Origin: Candidatus Latescibacterota bacterium
GTDB lineage: Bacteria; JAAXHH01
Reading direction: 5' to 3'
Assembly (NCBI GenBank): GCA_022821085.1
Contig: JAJEEG010000006.1
Span: 248,001-312,000, forward strand
Length of the DNA: 64,000 bases
Each line of letters begins with the position of its first letter. Within the stretch, counting starts at the first letter, position 1. Below are positions 52,560 to 59,931 of the stretch, one piece after another. The notes below the pieces were generated by a model. That model was not told the DNA's origin and did not search any database. It saw only the letters and a program-made list of their open reading frames with translations. The position numbers and the translations under genes were made by a program.

Positions 52560-53279
52560 TCAGTGATTCAACACGTTCGAGCTGAACCGCAGTTCCGTAA
52601 GTCCATCCCGGCCTATCGTAACATCGCCTACCATTCTGTACAGTCCGGACTCGACCGGTGTGTATACGCACAGCTTGTTCTCGCCACGCACCGTGCCGGG
52701 TAGGGTCGTCCAGCCGAATTCATCCTGCCGCTGCCATCTCGAATGGTGAAACCGGTAGCTTGCCGCTTCGTATCCCGTCCCGTACACGGTTTGCGGATCG
52801 ACGTCGATGCAGGAGCCGGCCCCCTGCGCGGACAACTCGAAGAACTCCACACGGCCCGCACTGACTACCAGCCTCTGCAATGGATTATAACTTTCGTCGT
52901 CGGGATGCGCCGGCGCGTTCACCGTTACGGAGATGGTGATCGTCGCGCTGTTCCCGCCTGGGTCCGTCGCCCTGATGGAAACCGTGGCGGTTCCCTCGGC
53001 CAACGGGTCGATCGTCAGCACCGGACCGGACATAGTGGCCATTACGACCGACGCGTCGCTCGATTCCGCCGAGTAGGTCAGGGGCCGCTCCTCGGGGTCC
53101 TTGAAGGCCGTCGCGAAACTGATCGTAAGGCGCTCCCGCTCCGCGGTCAGCGTCTGCGCTTCGAAGGTCTCGACCACCGTGGGCGCGAAATCATCCGGCG
53201 TTCTCGGCTGGACACTGCTGTCGCCCCCGCATCCCATAGCCAGGGAAACCAGCAGGACAGGTATCATTATTGTTCTCAT
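52560..53279 (-). CDS. Lipoprotein with cadherin/Ig-like domain
   Basis: 239 residues from ATG 53279, preceded by GGAG. The lipobox is SLAMGC (Cys17). Residues about 25-125 form one Ig- or cadherin-like domain (FATAFKDPEERPLTYSAESSDASVVMATMSGPVLTIDPLAEGTATVSIRATDPGG). The C-terminal domain, with two cysteines and YRFHHSRWQRQDEFGWTTLPG, SGLYRMVGDVTI, is not recognised. A degraded copy of its end lies at 51.4 kb. It is probably periplasmic or surface-anchored. Confidence 0.8.
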   Translation of the reverse strand: MRTIMIPVLLVSLAMGCGGDSSVQPRTPDDFAPTVVETFEAQTLTAERERLTISFATAFKDPEERPLTYSAESSDASVVMATMSGPVLTIDPLAEGTATVSIRATDPGGNSATITISVTVNAPAHPDDESYNPLQRLVVSAGRVEFFELSAQGAGSCIDVDPQTVYGTGYEAASYRFHHSRWQRQDEFGWTTLPGTVRGENKLCVYTPVESGLYRMVGDVTIGRDGLTELRFSSNVLNH

Positions 53280-53342
53280 GGCTTTCTCGCTCCTTGCCAA
53301 CCTGCTAAGGTAGAATCTTAAGCGGCGACGAACAGTGTATGG

Positions 53343-53531
53343 CTAATCCCTACTGTTGAGTATTTCTCTGATGACCTGTATAATGATAGATATCTCGTCG
53401 GTAGCAATGCTGGATTTCCGAATGTAATCGTCCGGGGTCATGGGAACAAGTTGGAACCGCCAACCGTCTTGGAAGGTGATCCTCGACCGTCCCGCTTGAA
53501 TCAGTCGTAAGGCAGATAACCTTTCTCGCAT
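53343..53531 (-). CDS. Possible small hypothetical protein
   Basis: 62 residues from ATG 53531, MRERLSALRLIQAGRSRITF then WRFQLVPMTPDDYIRKSSI and IIIQVIREILNSRD. The composition looks protein-like and it fills a gap otherwise empty, divergent from the RidA gene. There is no ribosome binding site and no recognised family, so it may be chance. Confidence 0.35.
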   Translation of the reverse strand: MRERLSALRLIQAGRSRITFQDGWRFQLVPMTPDDYIRKSSIATDEISIIIQVIREILNSRD

Positions 53532-53542
53532 CGAGGTGTAGC

Positions 53543-54076
53543 ATGACAGAAAAACACCATACGGTCTATTCGCTGCTATCGATCCCCTTCGTGCCACTGC
53601 TTGCGGCTTTGTCGCTGGCAGTGGCGGGTTGTACGGAATCAGCGCAGGACGCACCGACGGCAGACGCTACACCCCCTGCCGCGCCTTCGCACGAGCCGGT
53701 CTATCTCGTCTCGGAAACCACGGCGAGCATGAACCTGCCCTTCTCCGACGCCGTGCGCGTGGGGCACCTGCTGTTCCTCTCCGGCCAGATCGGAAACATC
53801 CCCGGTACGACGGACCTGGCGCCGGGCGGCATCCAGGGCGAGGCCCGCCAGACCATGGAGAACATCAAGGCGGTCCTGGAAGCCAACGGATCCACCATGG
53901 ACCGGGTGTTCAAGGCCACGGTCATGCTGGCGGACATCGCCGAATGGCCCGCCTTCAACGAGGTGTACGTCACGTACTTCCCCGGCGACAAGCCGGCCCG
54001 CAGCGCCTTCGCCGGCAGCGGCCTGGCATTCGGCGCGCGGTGCGAGGTCGAGGTGATCGCCACGGTGGGCGAGTAG
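53543..54076 (+). CDS. RidA/YjgF-family protein with lipoprotein signal
   Basis: 177 residues. An N-terminal signal ends LAVAGC (Cys30), followed by an Ala/Pro linker and a complete Rid domain: PFSDAVRVGHLLFLSGQIGN, GGIQGEARQTMENIKAVLEANG, VFKATVMLADIAEWPAFNEVYVTYF and PARSAFAGSGLAFGARCEVEVIATV. The arginine after PA fits the active-site arginine of RidA. RidA proteins hydrolyse reactive enamines from PLP enzymes, normally in the cytoplasm; here it seems lipid-anchored outside. It starts a four-gene operon that includes an exported PLP enzyme. Confidence 0.88.
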   Translation: MTEKHHTVYSLLSIPFVPLLAALSLAVAGCTESAQDAPTADATPPAAPSHEPVYLVSETTASMNLPFSDAVRVGHLLFLSGQIGNIPGTTDLAPGGIQGEARQTMENIKAVLEANGSTMDRVFKATVMLADIAEWPAFNEVYVTYFPGDKPARSAFAGSGLAFGARCEVEVIATVGE

Positions 54077-54091
54077 GAAAGATCAATAGCC

Positions 54092-54526
54092 ATGGCTAAA
54101 GGCAAGTTCTGGCACGACGGATTGAAGTTCTCCTGCCACGGGTGCGGCCACTGCTGCACCTTCCCGGGTGGATTCATCTACGGCAGCGAGAAGGAGTTCC
54201 GGCGCATCGCCGAATACCTGGACCTGACCTTCGAAACCTTCCTGGAAAGGTACACGGAAGAGATCGACGGCTACGTCTCCCTGGTCTCTCCCAATGACGG
54301 TCCCTGCGTCTTCTACGACCAGGGATGTTCCATCTATCCGGTGCGGCCGTCCCAGTGCAGCAGCTATCCCTTCTGGCAGGACATCCTGAAGTCCAGGCGC
54401 CGGTGGGAACGTGAAGCGGAGACGTGCGGTGGCATGAACCGGGGGAAGCGCTGGACGCGCAAGGAGATCGAGGCGCAGGCGGCAAGCCGGACGGAGCACC
54501 TGATGGAAGCAAAGAAGCGGGCGTAG
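54092..54526 (+). CDS. YkgJ-type cysteine cluster protein
   Basis: 144 residues, 15 bases after the RidA gene. FSCHGCGHCCTFPGGFIY gives Cys15, 18, 21 and 22, and GPCVFYDQGCSIYPVRPSQCSSYPFWQ supplies the later cysteines. This is the YkgJ/UPF0153 family, thought to bind an Fe-S cluster or zinc; its function is unknown. No signal peptide is visible, so it differs in location from its operon neighbours. Confidence 0.9.
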   Translation: MAKGKFWHDGLKFSCHGCGHCCTFPGGFIYGSEKEFRRIAEYLDLTFETFLERYTEEIDGYVSLVSPNDGPCVFYDQGCSIYPVRPSQCSSYPFWQDILKSRRRWEREAETCGGMNRGKRWTRKEIEAQAASRTEHLMEAKKRA

Positions 54527-54539
54527 GGAGTGCGGACAC

Positions 54540-55976
54540 ATGGATGAGGATATTCGGGAAGACGAGCGTGTTGATGGGCCGGGGTCGGCAGAGGCGGAAA
54601 GCGGACCGGGCCGGCTGGACCGGCCGGACCGGCTGAATCGGCTGGACCGCCTGGACCGACGCACGTTCATCAGGGTGAGCGCCCTGGCCGGCATGGCCGG
54701 CGCGGCGGGCGTCGCCGCGTCCGGTTGCACTGGTGCGGGCGAGCAGGATGGATCATCGGAAGGTGGTGGCACGGGCGGTACGAGCGGTGCCGTTGGTACC
54801 GGCGGTTTGGGCGGTGACCCGGAGGCCCTGGCGGCCGACCTGAGGGACAACGTCTACACCCGGCTGCTGGGCGTACGGCCCCATGTCGGTGCCCACGAGC
54901 ACCTCTCGAGCATGGGGGGCTCGCGCATGCCGGTCGAGGTAATGGAGGCCATGGCCGAGGCCAACCGCTATTTCGTGGACATGGCGGAACTGCACGACGC
55001 GGCGGGACGGCGCATCGCCGAGATCATGGGGGCGGAGGCCGCCCTGGTCTCGTCTGGCGCCTTCGCGTCGATGCTGGTGGGCGCGGCGGGCGTTTTGACC
55101 GGGTCCGACCAGGAACGGATGCGGCTCCTGCCCAATCCGACCTGGCCGAAGGTGGAGTGCCTGTTCCAGACCGCCCATCGCTTCTTCTACGACAACGTGT
55201 TCGGATTCGCCGGCATGAAGCTGGTGGAGGTCGGCACCCGCGCGGAATACGAGGCGGCCATCACGGACCGGACGGCGCTGCTCGTGGGCCTGGCCTATAT
55301 CGAGCACCAGACGCGGGGCGTCCCGCCCTTCCCCGTGCGCCACCGGCAGGAACACGATCCCGAGACGCTCATGCCCCTGGAGATCATCGAGATCGGCAAG
55401 CGCAGGGGGGTGCCGGTGATGATCGACCTGGCGTCCAACCTGCCGCCGAAGGAGAACCTGACGAAGTACCTGGAAGCCGGCGCCGACCTGGTCGTGGTCA
55501 GCGGCGGCAAGGGGATCCGCGGCCCGAACTCGACGGGGATCCTCGCGGGCCGCGCCGACCTGATCCACGCCGCCCGGATGCAGAACGCGCCGGTGAACGG
55601 CATCGGACGGGGACTGAAGGTCGGCAAGGAGGAGATCGTCGGCCTGGTCGCCGCGCTGGAGCGGTATGTAGCCCTCGACGAAGAAGAGGAGATCGCGGCC
55701 TGGAACGAGAAGGCCCGCTGGCTGGCGGACCAGTTGCAGGGCATCGACGGCCTGGAAGCCCGCTACGAGCTCAACACCCACGGGTACTGCGACGTGGAAC
55801 TGCTCTGGGACGAGGCGGTGATTCCCCTGTCCCGGGAAGACGTGGGCCGGCTGCTGCGCGCGGGCGATCCGAAGATTATCTATGACGGACCGGGTCCGCG
55901 AACGCTGCAGCTCGAGGAAGGCGAAGTCGAACTCGTGGCCCGCAGGCTGCGGGAACTGTTCACCACGGGAAGCTGA
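54540..55976 (+). CDS. Tat-type SelA-like PLP enzyme
   Basis: 478 residues. A repeat (LDRPDRLNRLDRLDRRTFIR) runs into a twin-arginine signal with Arg40-Arg41 and ASGC at Cys63, so it is probably a Tat-exported lipoprotein. After a Gly/Thr/Ser linker comes the PLP fold related to L-seryl-tRNA(Sec) selenium transferase: EHLSSMGGSRMPVEVMEAM, MGAEAALVSSGAFASMLVGAAG, VMIDLASNLPP, and VVSGGKGIRGPNSTG with the likely PLP lysine near 324. Relatives of this type are amino-acid or sugar-amine lyases, not true SelA. It is followed by a PurM-like gene. Confidence 0.85.
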   Translation: MDEDIREDERVDGPGSAEAESGPGRLDRPDRLNRLDRLDRRTFIRVSALAGMAGAAGVAASGCTGAGEQDGSSEGGGTGGTSGAVGTGGLGGDPEALAADLRDNVYTRLLGVRPHVGAHEHLSSMGGSRMPVEVMEAMAEANRYFVDMAELHDAAGRRIAEIMGAEAALVSSGAFASMLVGAAGVLTGSDQERMRLLPNPTWPKVECLFQTAHRFFYDNVFGFAGMKLVEVGTRAEYEAAITDRTALLVGLAYIEHQTRGVPPFPVRHRQEHDPETLMPLEIIEIGKRRGVPVMIDLASNLPPKENLTKYLEAGADLVVVSGGKGIRGPNSTGILAGRADLIHAARMQNAPVNGIGRGLKVGKEEIVGLVAALERYVALDEEEEIAAWNEKARWLADQLQGIDGLEARYELNTHGYCDVELLWDEAVIPLSREDVGRLLRAGDPKIIYDGPGPRTLQLEEGEVELVARRLRELFTTGS

Positions 55977-55996
55977 AGGATTCCGAAAGGACGGGC

Positions 55997-57208
55997 ATGG
56001 CCGAGGAAAACCCGAACGGACGCGGCACGCCTGGCGGTCCGCCGGCCGGTGACCGGTTGACCTACGAGGATTCCGGCGTGGATTACGACCGGATCGATCC
56101 CCTGAAGGTCCTCGCCCAGCAGGCGGCGCGGGCCACGGGGGCCAACCTCGAGCGCGCGGGTACGGGTGCCCGCGAGGTGGCGGCCAGCCGCGGCGAGTCG
56201 GCGTACGTGTTGGACATCGGCGACGCGTACCTCGCCTCCATCACCGAATGCCTGGGCACCAAGGCCCTGGTGGCCGACGCGATGCGGAAGGGGCCGGCGG
56301 TATCGGGGGTGTCGGGGCCGCCCGAGGCGTCGGGACGGGAAGCGTCGGGACGGACCTGGTACGACCACATCGCGCAGGACACCATCGCCACGGCCGTCAA
56401 CGACCTCGTCACCGTAGGCGCCAAACCCCTGAGCATCCACGCCTACTGGGCCGCCGGTTCGTCGGACTGGTTCGACGACACCGAACGCATGAACGACCTG
56501 GTCGAGGGTTGGAGGGCGGCCTGCGACGTCCTGGGCGTGGCCTGGGGCGGCGGCGAGACGCCCTGCCTGACCGGCGTGGTGGAGGAAGGCGCCATCGACC
56601 TGGCCGCCTCCTGCGTGGGCATCATCCGGCCGAAGTCGCGCCTCACCCTGGGCGAGGACCTGGCCGCCGGCGACGCGATCGTCCTACTGGAAAGCAGCGG
56701 CATCCACGCCAACGGCCTCACCCTCGCCCGCAAGCTCGCCGAACGGTTGCCGGAGGGGTACGCCACGGTCATGCCCGGCGGCCGGACCTACGGTGAGGCC
56801 TTGCTCGACCCCACCGTGCTCTATCCGCCCGTCACCGAGGCGGCATTCGAGGCCGGCATCGGCCTGCGCTACGTCGCCAACATCACCGGCCACGGCTGGC
56901 GAAAGATCATGCGCCACCCCGGCCGGCTCACCTACCGCATTACCGAACTGCCCCCCGTTCCCGAGGTCCTGCGGTTCATGGTGGATGAGACCCGCCAGAC
57001 CGCGGAAGAGGCCTACGGCAGCCTGAACATGGGCGCCGGCTTTGCCCTCTTCGTCCGCCCGGAGGATGGGGACGCGGCCGTGGCCTGCGCCGAGGCGCAA
57101 GGCATCCGCGCCTGGGTTGCCGGCGTAGTGGAAGATGGCCCCCGCCAGGTGGTCATCGAGCCGCTGGGCGTGACGCTCAGTGGGGAAAGCCTGGCGCTGC
57201 GGGACTGA
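55997..57208 (+). CDS. AIR synthase-related (PurM-like) protein
   Basis: 403 residues; AAAGGA precedes ATG. YEDSGVDYDRIDPLKVLAQQAARA resembles the start of PurM, TIATAVNDLVTVGAKPLSIHAYWA is the dimer motif, and GGGETPCLTGVV, LESSGIHANGLTLARKL, ANITGHGWRKIMRHP and MGAGFALFV are PurM blocks. A low-complexity insert lies near residues 97-115. True PurM makes aminoimidazole ribotide; no other purine gene is here and the operon suggests a different phosphate-transfer role. It is the last gene of the RidA operon. Confidence 0.85.
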   Translation: MAEENPNGRGTPGGPPAGDRLTYEDSGVDYDRIDPLKVLAQQAARATGANLERAGTGAREVAASRGESAYVLDIGDAYLASITECLGTKALVADAMRKGPAVSGVSGPPEASGREASGRTWYDHIAQDTIATAVNDLVTVGAKPLSIHAYWAAGSSDWFDDTERMNDLVEGWRAACDVLGVAWGGGETPCLTGVVEEGAIDLAASCVGIIRPKSRLTLGEDLAAGDAIVLLESSGIHANGLTLARKLAERLPEGYATVMPGGRTYGEALLDPTVLYPPVTEAAFEAGIGLRYVANITGHGWRKIMRHPGRLTYRITELPPVPEVLRFMVDETRQTAEEAYGSLNMGAGFALFVRPEDGDAAVACAEAQGIRAWVAGVVEDGPRQVVIEPLGVTLSGESLALRD

Positions 57209-57253
57209 GTAGTCGCGTTTCCTTCAGCCTGTCCTGTTGCATCAAAAAAAGAA

Positions 57254-57341
57254 AAACTCCGAGTATTGCCTGGTGATCTCCGACTAAACACTTTAGAGGT
57301 CGGTTGTTCATGCTTTACCGCTATCACCAGGAGATCGGAAA
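57254..57341 (+). promoter_or_regulatory. Structured leader with mutually exclusive pairings, copy 1
   Basis: CCTGGTGAT (57269-57277) can pair with ATCACCAGG (57323-57331), and the adjoining GATCTCC can pair with GGAGATC that contains the ribosome binding site of the next gene; the two cannot fully form together. CTAAA-CAC-TTTAG makes a small hairpin between them. From 57268 to the start codon 72 of 74 bases are identical to copy 2. Confidence 0.6.
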
Positions 57342-57345
57342 ATGA
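57310..57345 (+). CDS. Leader peptide overlapping the coiled-coil gene start, copy 1
   Basis: Eleven codons, MLYRYHQEIGK, then TGA, which overlaps the next gene's ATG as ATGA. AGAGG lies upstream. In copy 2 the two leader changes give Ile to Val and Lys to Arg, both conservative. The ribosome binding site of the main gene is inside it, so its translation could open the leader structure. Confidence 0.5.
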   Translation: MLYRYHQEIGK

Positions 57346-57581
57346 CCGCAATGTCCCGCGAGAACTGGGCCTTTGGCGCGCAGATCGTATCGGCCATCGG
57401 CATTCTCACAATCGCAGTCGTCACCTTCATCAATCAATCCAACAAGGAATTCCGGGATGAGATTAGGACCGAATTGGCCGGGTTGCGGACCGAACTCACC
57501 TCGATTCGTTCCGAAATCCACGACATGAATACACGACTCGGTCGCGTCGAAGGCTACCTGCGCGTATCTGTAAACGAATAA
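57342..57581 (+). CDS. Small coiled-coil membrane protein, RLGRVEG type (copy 1)
   Basis: 79 residues. SRENWAFGAQIVSAIGILTIAVVTFINQS contains one membrane helix; the rest is coiled coil ending DMNTRLGRVEGYLRVSVNE. AGGAG lies ten bases before ATG. Its close copy is at 58890, with four extra residues (QSEF region) in the coiled coil. The ending matches the proteins at 37.5 and 40.1 kb. Function unknown. The leader is more conserved between the copies than the protein. Confidence 0.8.
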   Translation: MTAMSRENWAFGAQIVSAIGILTIAVVTFINQSNKEFRDEIRTELAGLRTELTSIRSEIHDMNTRLGRVEGYLRVSVNE

Positions 57582-57660
57582 AAACAGTCCATAAATATCA
57601 CCGTATAAGGAAGTTTGGCGTCGAATATCTGGATATGGGAAATTTACGTATGATTATAAA

Positions 57661-57843
57661 TTGACATTCCAAATAATATTCATAATTACTGTATGTGTTG
57701 TCCTTCCTGCGACCTGGGCAGATCCATTCCAGTCGAGCGGTACACCTTTGAAGGACCTGGCCGATCTGGATCTGACCGGCCACGGAAAGCTGTCCCCTTT
57801 AATCTGGTTTCAAAAGTGGCGCCGTATCGATATGACGAAGTGA
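57661..57843 (+). CDS. Possible small secreted peptide
   Basis: 60 codons from TTG 57661. The start MTFQIIFIITVCVVLPATWA looks like a signal peptide and codon use afterwards matches the genome. No ribosome binding site or family is seen. The next lipoprotein gene begins 10 bases after its stop. Confidence 0.3.
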   Translation: MTFQIIFIITVCVVLPATWADPFQSSGTPLKDLADLDLTGHGKLSPLIWFQKWRRIDMTK

Positions 57844-57853
57844 AGGGAGCGAC

Positions 57854-58219
57854 ATGTCAAGTAACCTGCAAATGATGACCCGTAACCTGCTGCCGTTCCG
57901 GCTAGCGATGATTGTCGCGATGGGACTGCTTGTGGCCTGTGGGGGAGACGATAGTCCCGTGGCGCCGGCGCCTGATCCAGATCCACCGGAGGCGACGCCA
58001 ACGCCGCCGCCATCAGGACGGGCCTGCACCGTCGGACTTGAACTGGGTGCCGGTCAGAGTTGCACGTTCGGCGGAGTTAAGTTCGAAGTCAGGGACGACG
58101 GATTCGGGTGTGCGTTCGGCGGCAGCATCTGCGCGGGTTCGGGAGTGTCGCTGAACAACTTCAGCGCCAAAAAGGTTTCAGACAACCCGGTGCGTTGGAG
58201 AATCGAAGCGCTGCCATAG
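57854..58219 (+). CDS. Small cysteine-rich lipoprotein
   Basis: 121 residues; GGGAGCG precedes ATG. The lipobox ends at Cys29 (LLVACGGDD). After a Pro/Asp linker lies a short domain, GRACTVGLELGAGQSCTFGG, FGCAFGGSICAGSG, with four cysteines that could form two disulfides. No family is recognised. The next lipoprotein follows about 100 bases later. Confidence 0.75.
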   Translation: MSSNLQMMTRNLLPFRLAMIVAMGLLVACGGDDSPVAPAPDPDPPEATPTPPPSGRACTVGLELGAGQSCTFGGVKFEVRDDGFGCAFGGSICAGSGVSLNNFSAKKVSDNPVRWRIEALP

Positions 58220-58320
58220 AAACCGTGCGTGCCGAATCCCGTCACGGGCGAGTAGATTTGATCCATCCTGAATCGATGTGGCTGCTGGTCCATTGGCTCA
58301 TAATGGGAGGTTTCCGGGAT

Positions 58321-58665
58321 ATGGCAATTCAGTACTCGAGTCGTTTCCTGCATTTCATACTGGCATTGGGTTTGACGATCGGTCTGGCAGCCTGTGGGAA
58401 CGGCGTGGGATCGTCGTCATGGAATTGCGAAGTGTCCTTGCGGTTGGATTCTGTGTCCGGGGCGGGTAGCGGTAGCGGCGGCAGCCGTGACGAAGCGTTG
58501 CGGACCGCGCTGGAGACCGCCTGCTCGAAACTGAATCTCGATCAGGACGAGCTTACCCGATGTAAGCAAAACATGGACTTCGGCGTAACGCGAACGTTCG
58601 GTAACATCACCGTCGTGACGCCCGCGGAGAGAAGTATCAGTTGCAGTTCATCTTCATCATTCTGA
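58321..58665 (+). CDS. Small lipoprotein of unknown function
   Basis: 114 residues from ATG 58321, with GGGAGG ten bases upstream. The signal ends IGLAACG (Cys25). The mature part has a Gly/Ser linker and a helical part with two cysteines (LETACSKLNLDQDELTRCKQ), then a serine-rich end (SCSSSSSF). No family is recognised. It lies between the two copies of the leader and coiled-coil gene. Confidence 0.75.
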   Translation: MAIQYSSRFLHFILALGLTIGLAACGNGVGSSSWNCEVSLRLDSVSGAGSGSGGSRDEALRTALETACSKLNLDQDELTRCKQNMDFGVTRTFGNITVVTPAERSISCSSSSSF

Positions 58666-58800
58666 GGACGCGGTCGCGGCCATGCCGTGAAGTCCTGGAT
58701 GGAAATCCACCCGGCAATCGTTCATCTGGTCGACACCCACCATGGAAAGTCCGACCCCATTTGCTCCGCCGGCCCAGCCTCCTGCTTCTCCCTAACTAAA

Positions 58801-58889
58801 AAAACCACGAGTATCGCCTGGTGATCTCCGACTAAACACTTTAGAGGTCGGTTGTTCATGCTTTACCGCTATCACCAGGAGGTCGGAAG
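58801..58889 (+). promoter_or_regulatory. Structured leader with mutually exclusive pairings, copy 2
   Basis: Same as copy 1, with the ribosome binding site region GGAGGTC, which still pairs with GATCTCC through one G-U pair. The long inverted arms are unchanged. Confidence 0.6.
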
Positions 58890-58893
58890 ATGA
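58858..58893 (+). CDS. Leader peptide overlapping the coiled-coil gene start, copy 2
   Basis: Eleven codons, MLYRYHQEVGR, then TGA overlapping the next ATG, as in copy 1. Confidence 0.5.
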   Translation: MLYRYHQEVGR

Positions 58894-59141
58894 CCGGAAT
58901 GTCCCGCGAAAACTGGACCTTTGGCGCGCAGATCGTGTCGGCCATAGGCATCCTCGTAATCGCAGTCGTCACTTTCATCAATTCATCCAACAAGGAATTC
59001 CGGGATGAGGTTCGGGCCGAGTTGACCGGATTGCGGACGGAAATGCAATCCGAATTCGCCTCCATACGTTCAGAGATGCACGATATGAACACGCGCCTCG
59101 GTCGCGTCGAAGGATACCTGCGTGTGTCCGTAAACGAATAG
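58890..59141 (+). CDS. Small coiled-coil membrane protein, RLGRVEG type (copy 2)
   Basis: 83 residues; SRENWTFGAQIVSAIGILVIAVVTFINSS is the membrane helix and the coiled coil ends DMNTRLGRVEGYLRVSVNE, the last 19 residues identical to copy 1. It is longer by four residues in the middle. AGGAGG precedes ATG. It is first of three small coiled-coil membrane genes in a row (58890, 59230, 59519). Confidence 0.8.
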   Translation: MTGMSRENWTFGAQIVSAIGILVIAVVTFINSSNKEFRDEVRAELTGLRTEMQSEFASIRSEMHDMNTRLGRVEGYLRVSVNE

Positions 59142-59229
59142 AATGATCGCTGCTGTCGGTACTGCCTGAATGACGGAATGCATGCTGGTATGTGAATGAA
59201 GAACAGTCAGAAAAGCTGAGGTCTAAATA

Positions 59230-59493
59230 ATGAGCGAACACAGCAAGAGAGATTGGTCATGGTCTCCGGTTATTACCATGGCCGGAATGCATATCATGAT
59301 GACGGGTATCATCGTTACGATAATGCTCTTCTTAAATGGTGATCTTAGTAACAGGATGCTATCGGTAGAAGAGAAATTGAGAGACTTGATCGAGGTTGTA
59401 TCGGGCATGCAGACCGAAATCGGTGCAATTAAACAGGAAGTGGATGTAATTAAACAGGAAGTGGATGAAATTAAACGGGAAGTGTCCAAATAG
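59230..59493 (+). CDS. Small coiled-coil membrane protein
   Basis: 87 residues. One membrane helix (ITMAGMHIMMTGIIVTIMLFL) is followed by coiled coil with repeated seven-residue units IKQEVDV/IKQEVDE. The start follows AGCTGAGGT. It is in the same run as 58890 and 59519 but not clearly related in sequence. Function unknown. Confidence 0.75.
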   Translation: MSEHSKRDWSWSPVITMAGMHIMMTGIIVTIMLFLNGDLSNRMLSVEEKLRDLIEVVSGMQTEIGAIKQEVDVIKQEVDEIKREVSK

Positions 59494-59518
59494 AAATCAG
59501 TCAGGGAGAAATCGTTCC

Positions 59519-59923
59519 ATGGAAATCGCTCAACTGATCGTATCCCCGGCCATCTTGTTGGGAGCGTTCATTTTCTTCTGGAAAGAATCCAAGGCGGGTC
59601 GCATGGAACTCGAGACCCGGCTGGTACAGCGCATGGATCGCATGGAGGACAGGCTGGAAGCGCGTTTTGTCGAGTCGGAAGCGCGCTTTGTCGCGCTGGA
59701 GGACAAGATGGATAGACGCTTTATCGCGACTGATGCGCGCATTGTTGCGCTGGAAAACAAGATGGATAAACGCTTTGTCTCGTTGGAGGACAAGATGGAT
59801 AAGCGCTTTGTCGCTCTGGAGGACAAGATGAACGAACGCATCGTCTCACTGGAGGACAAGATGGACGTTCGGGTTGGCCGACTGGAAGGGGTGCTGATTA
59901 CTACGCAGCAGAAGGCGTCTTGA
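59519..59923 (+). CDS. Coiled-coil membrane protein with 11-residue repeats
   Basis: 134 residues from ATG 59519, with GGGAG upstream; a start at 59465 would overlap the previous gene and lacks one. MEIAQLIVSPAILLGAFIFFW is the membrane helix. From residue 45 the unit RFVALEDKMDK (11 residues) repeats about six times with variations, ending VRVGRLEGVL. This echoes RLGRVEG in the shorter proteins. It converges with the next gene, only eight bases away. Confidence 0.8.
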   Translation: MEIAQLIVSPAILLGAFIFFWKESKAGRMELETRLVQRMDRMEDRLEARFVESEARFVALEDKMDRRFIATDARIVALENKMDKRFVSLEDKMDKRFVALEDKMNERIVSLEDKMDVRVGRLEGVLITTQQKAS

Positions 59924-59931
59924 TTAACGTG

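Noticed and set aside
54540-57208. SelA-like plus PurM-like genes as a selenocysteine system
   Set aside because: The SelA-like protein is exported and the second is closer to PurM than SelD; no tRNA-Sec or SelB is in the window.
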